Source: Prevotellaceae bacterium
GTDB taxonomy: Bacteria; Bacteroidota; Bacteroidia; Bacteroidales; UBA932
Length of the DNA stretch: 5,032 nt
Assembly: GCA_031259805.1 (NCBI GenBank)
Contig: JAIRKX010000094.1
Location: forward strand, 1 to 5,032
Direction of reading: 5' to 3'
Shown here: in pieces, positions 5,019-5,032 of the stretch
How the letters are laid out: every line of letters begins with the position of its first letter
How positions within the stretch are numbered: position 1 is the stretch's first letter
Notes under the pieces: generated by a model
The model's input: the letters and a program-made list of their open reading frames with translations, nothing else
What the model was told of the DNA's origin: nothing
The model's database searches: none
Program-made: the position numbers and the translations under genes

Positions 5019-5032
5019 AAATGGTAAAGCGT

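Overview
The window looks like a chromosomal stretch from a member of the Bacteroidota, most likely Bacteroidales. The evidence is the promoter style (TAnnTTTG -7 boxes with a TTG-type -33 element, clearest in front of the tRNA gene), starts preceded by A/T-rich sequence rather than Shine-Dalgarno boxes, and protein variants I associate with that phylum: a trigger factor with GFRPGM instead of GFRKGK and a ClpX with IGY at the ClpP-docking loop. Genus cannot be fixed from the sequence alone.

Layout. A short AraC-type helix-turn-helix protein (best start 97, + strand) ends one base before the stop of a convergent ABC-transporter ATPase gene (551-1261, - strand). The rest is on the - strand and reads, in transcription order, tRNA-Leu(UAG) (4886-4967), tig (trigger factor, 3458-4822), clpP (2737-3414), clpX (1512-2753), then a strong intrinsic terminator (1446-1482). 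After a control region comes the ABC ATPase gene. The tig-clpP-clpX block is the classic protein quality-control operon: trigger factor receives nascent chains at the ribosome exit, ClpX unfolds marked proteins and ClpP degrades them. clpP and clpX overlap by 17 bases.

The most informative part is the 250-base gap between clpX and the ABC gene. Reading toward the ABC gene it contains (i) the clpX terminator, (ii) two adjacent 21-base repeats, each carrying a TGTCCG-N4-CGGACA dyad (the second with one mismatch), (iii) a near-consensus sigma-54 promoter (TGGCAT-N5-TTGCA) and (iv) three exact copies of a 7-base repeat that start at the predicted +1 and fill the first half of the 40-base leader. 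The dyads lie about 80-116 bases upstream of the predicted start and are 21.0 bases apart centre to centre, two helical turns, as expected for an enhancer-binding activator. I infer that this solitary ATPase gene is switched on by a sigma-54 activator encoded elsewhere, and that its permease partner is also elsewhere. No stretch over 300 bases lacks a gene. I see no insertion sequence, CRISPR array or phage gene. Apart from the ABC control region, the content is ordinary housekeeping.
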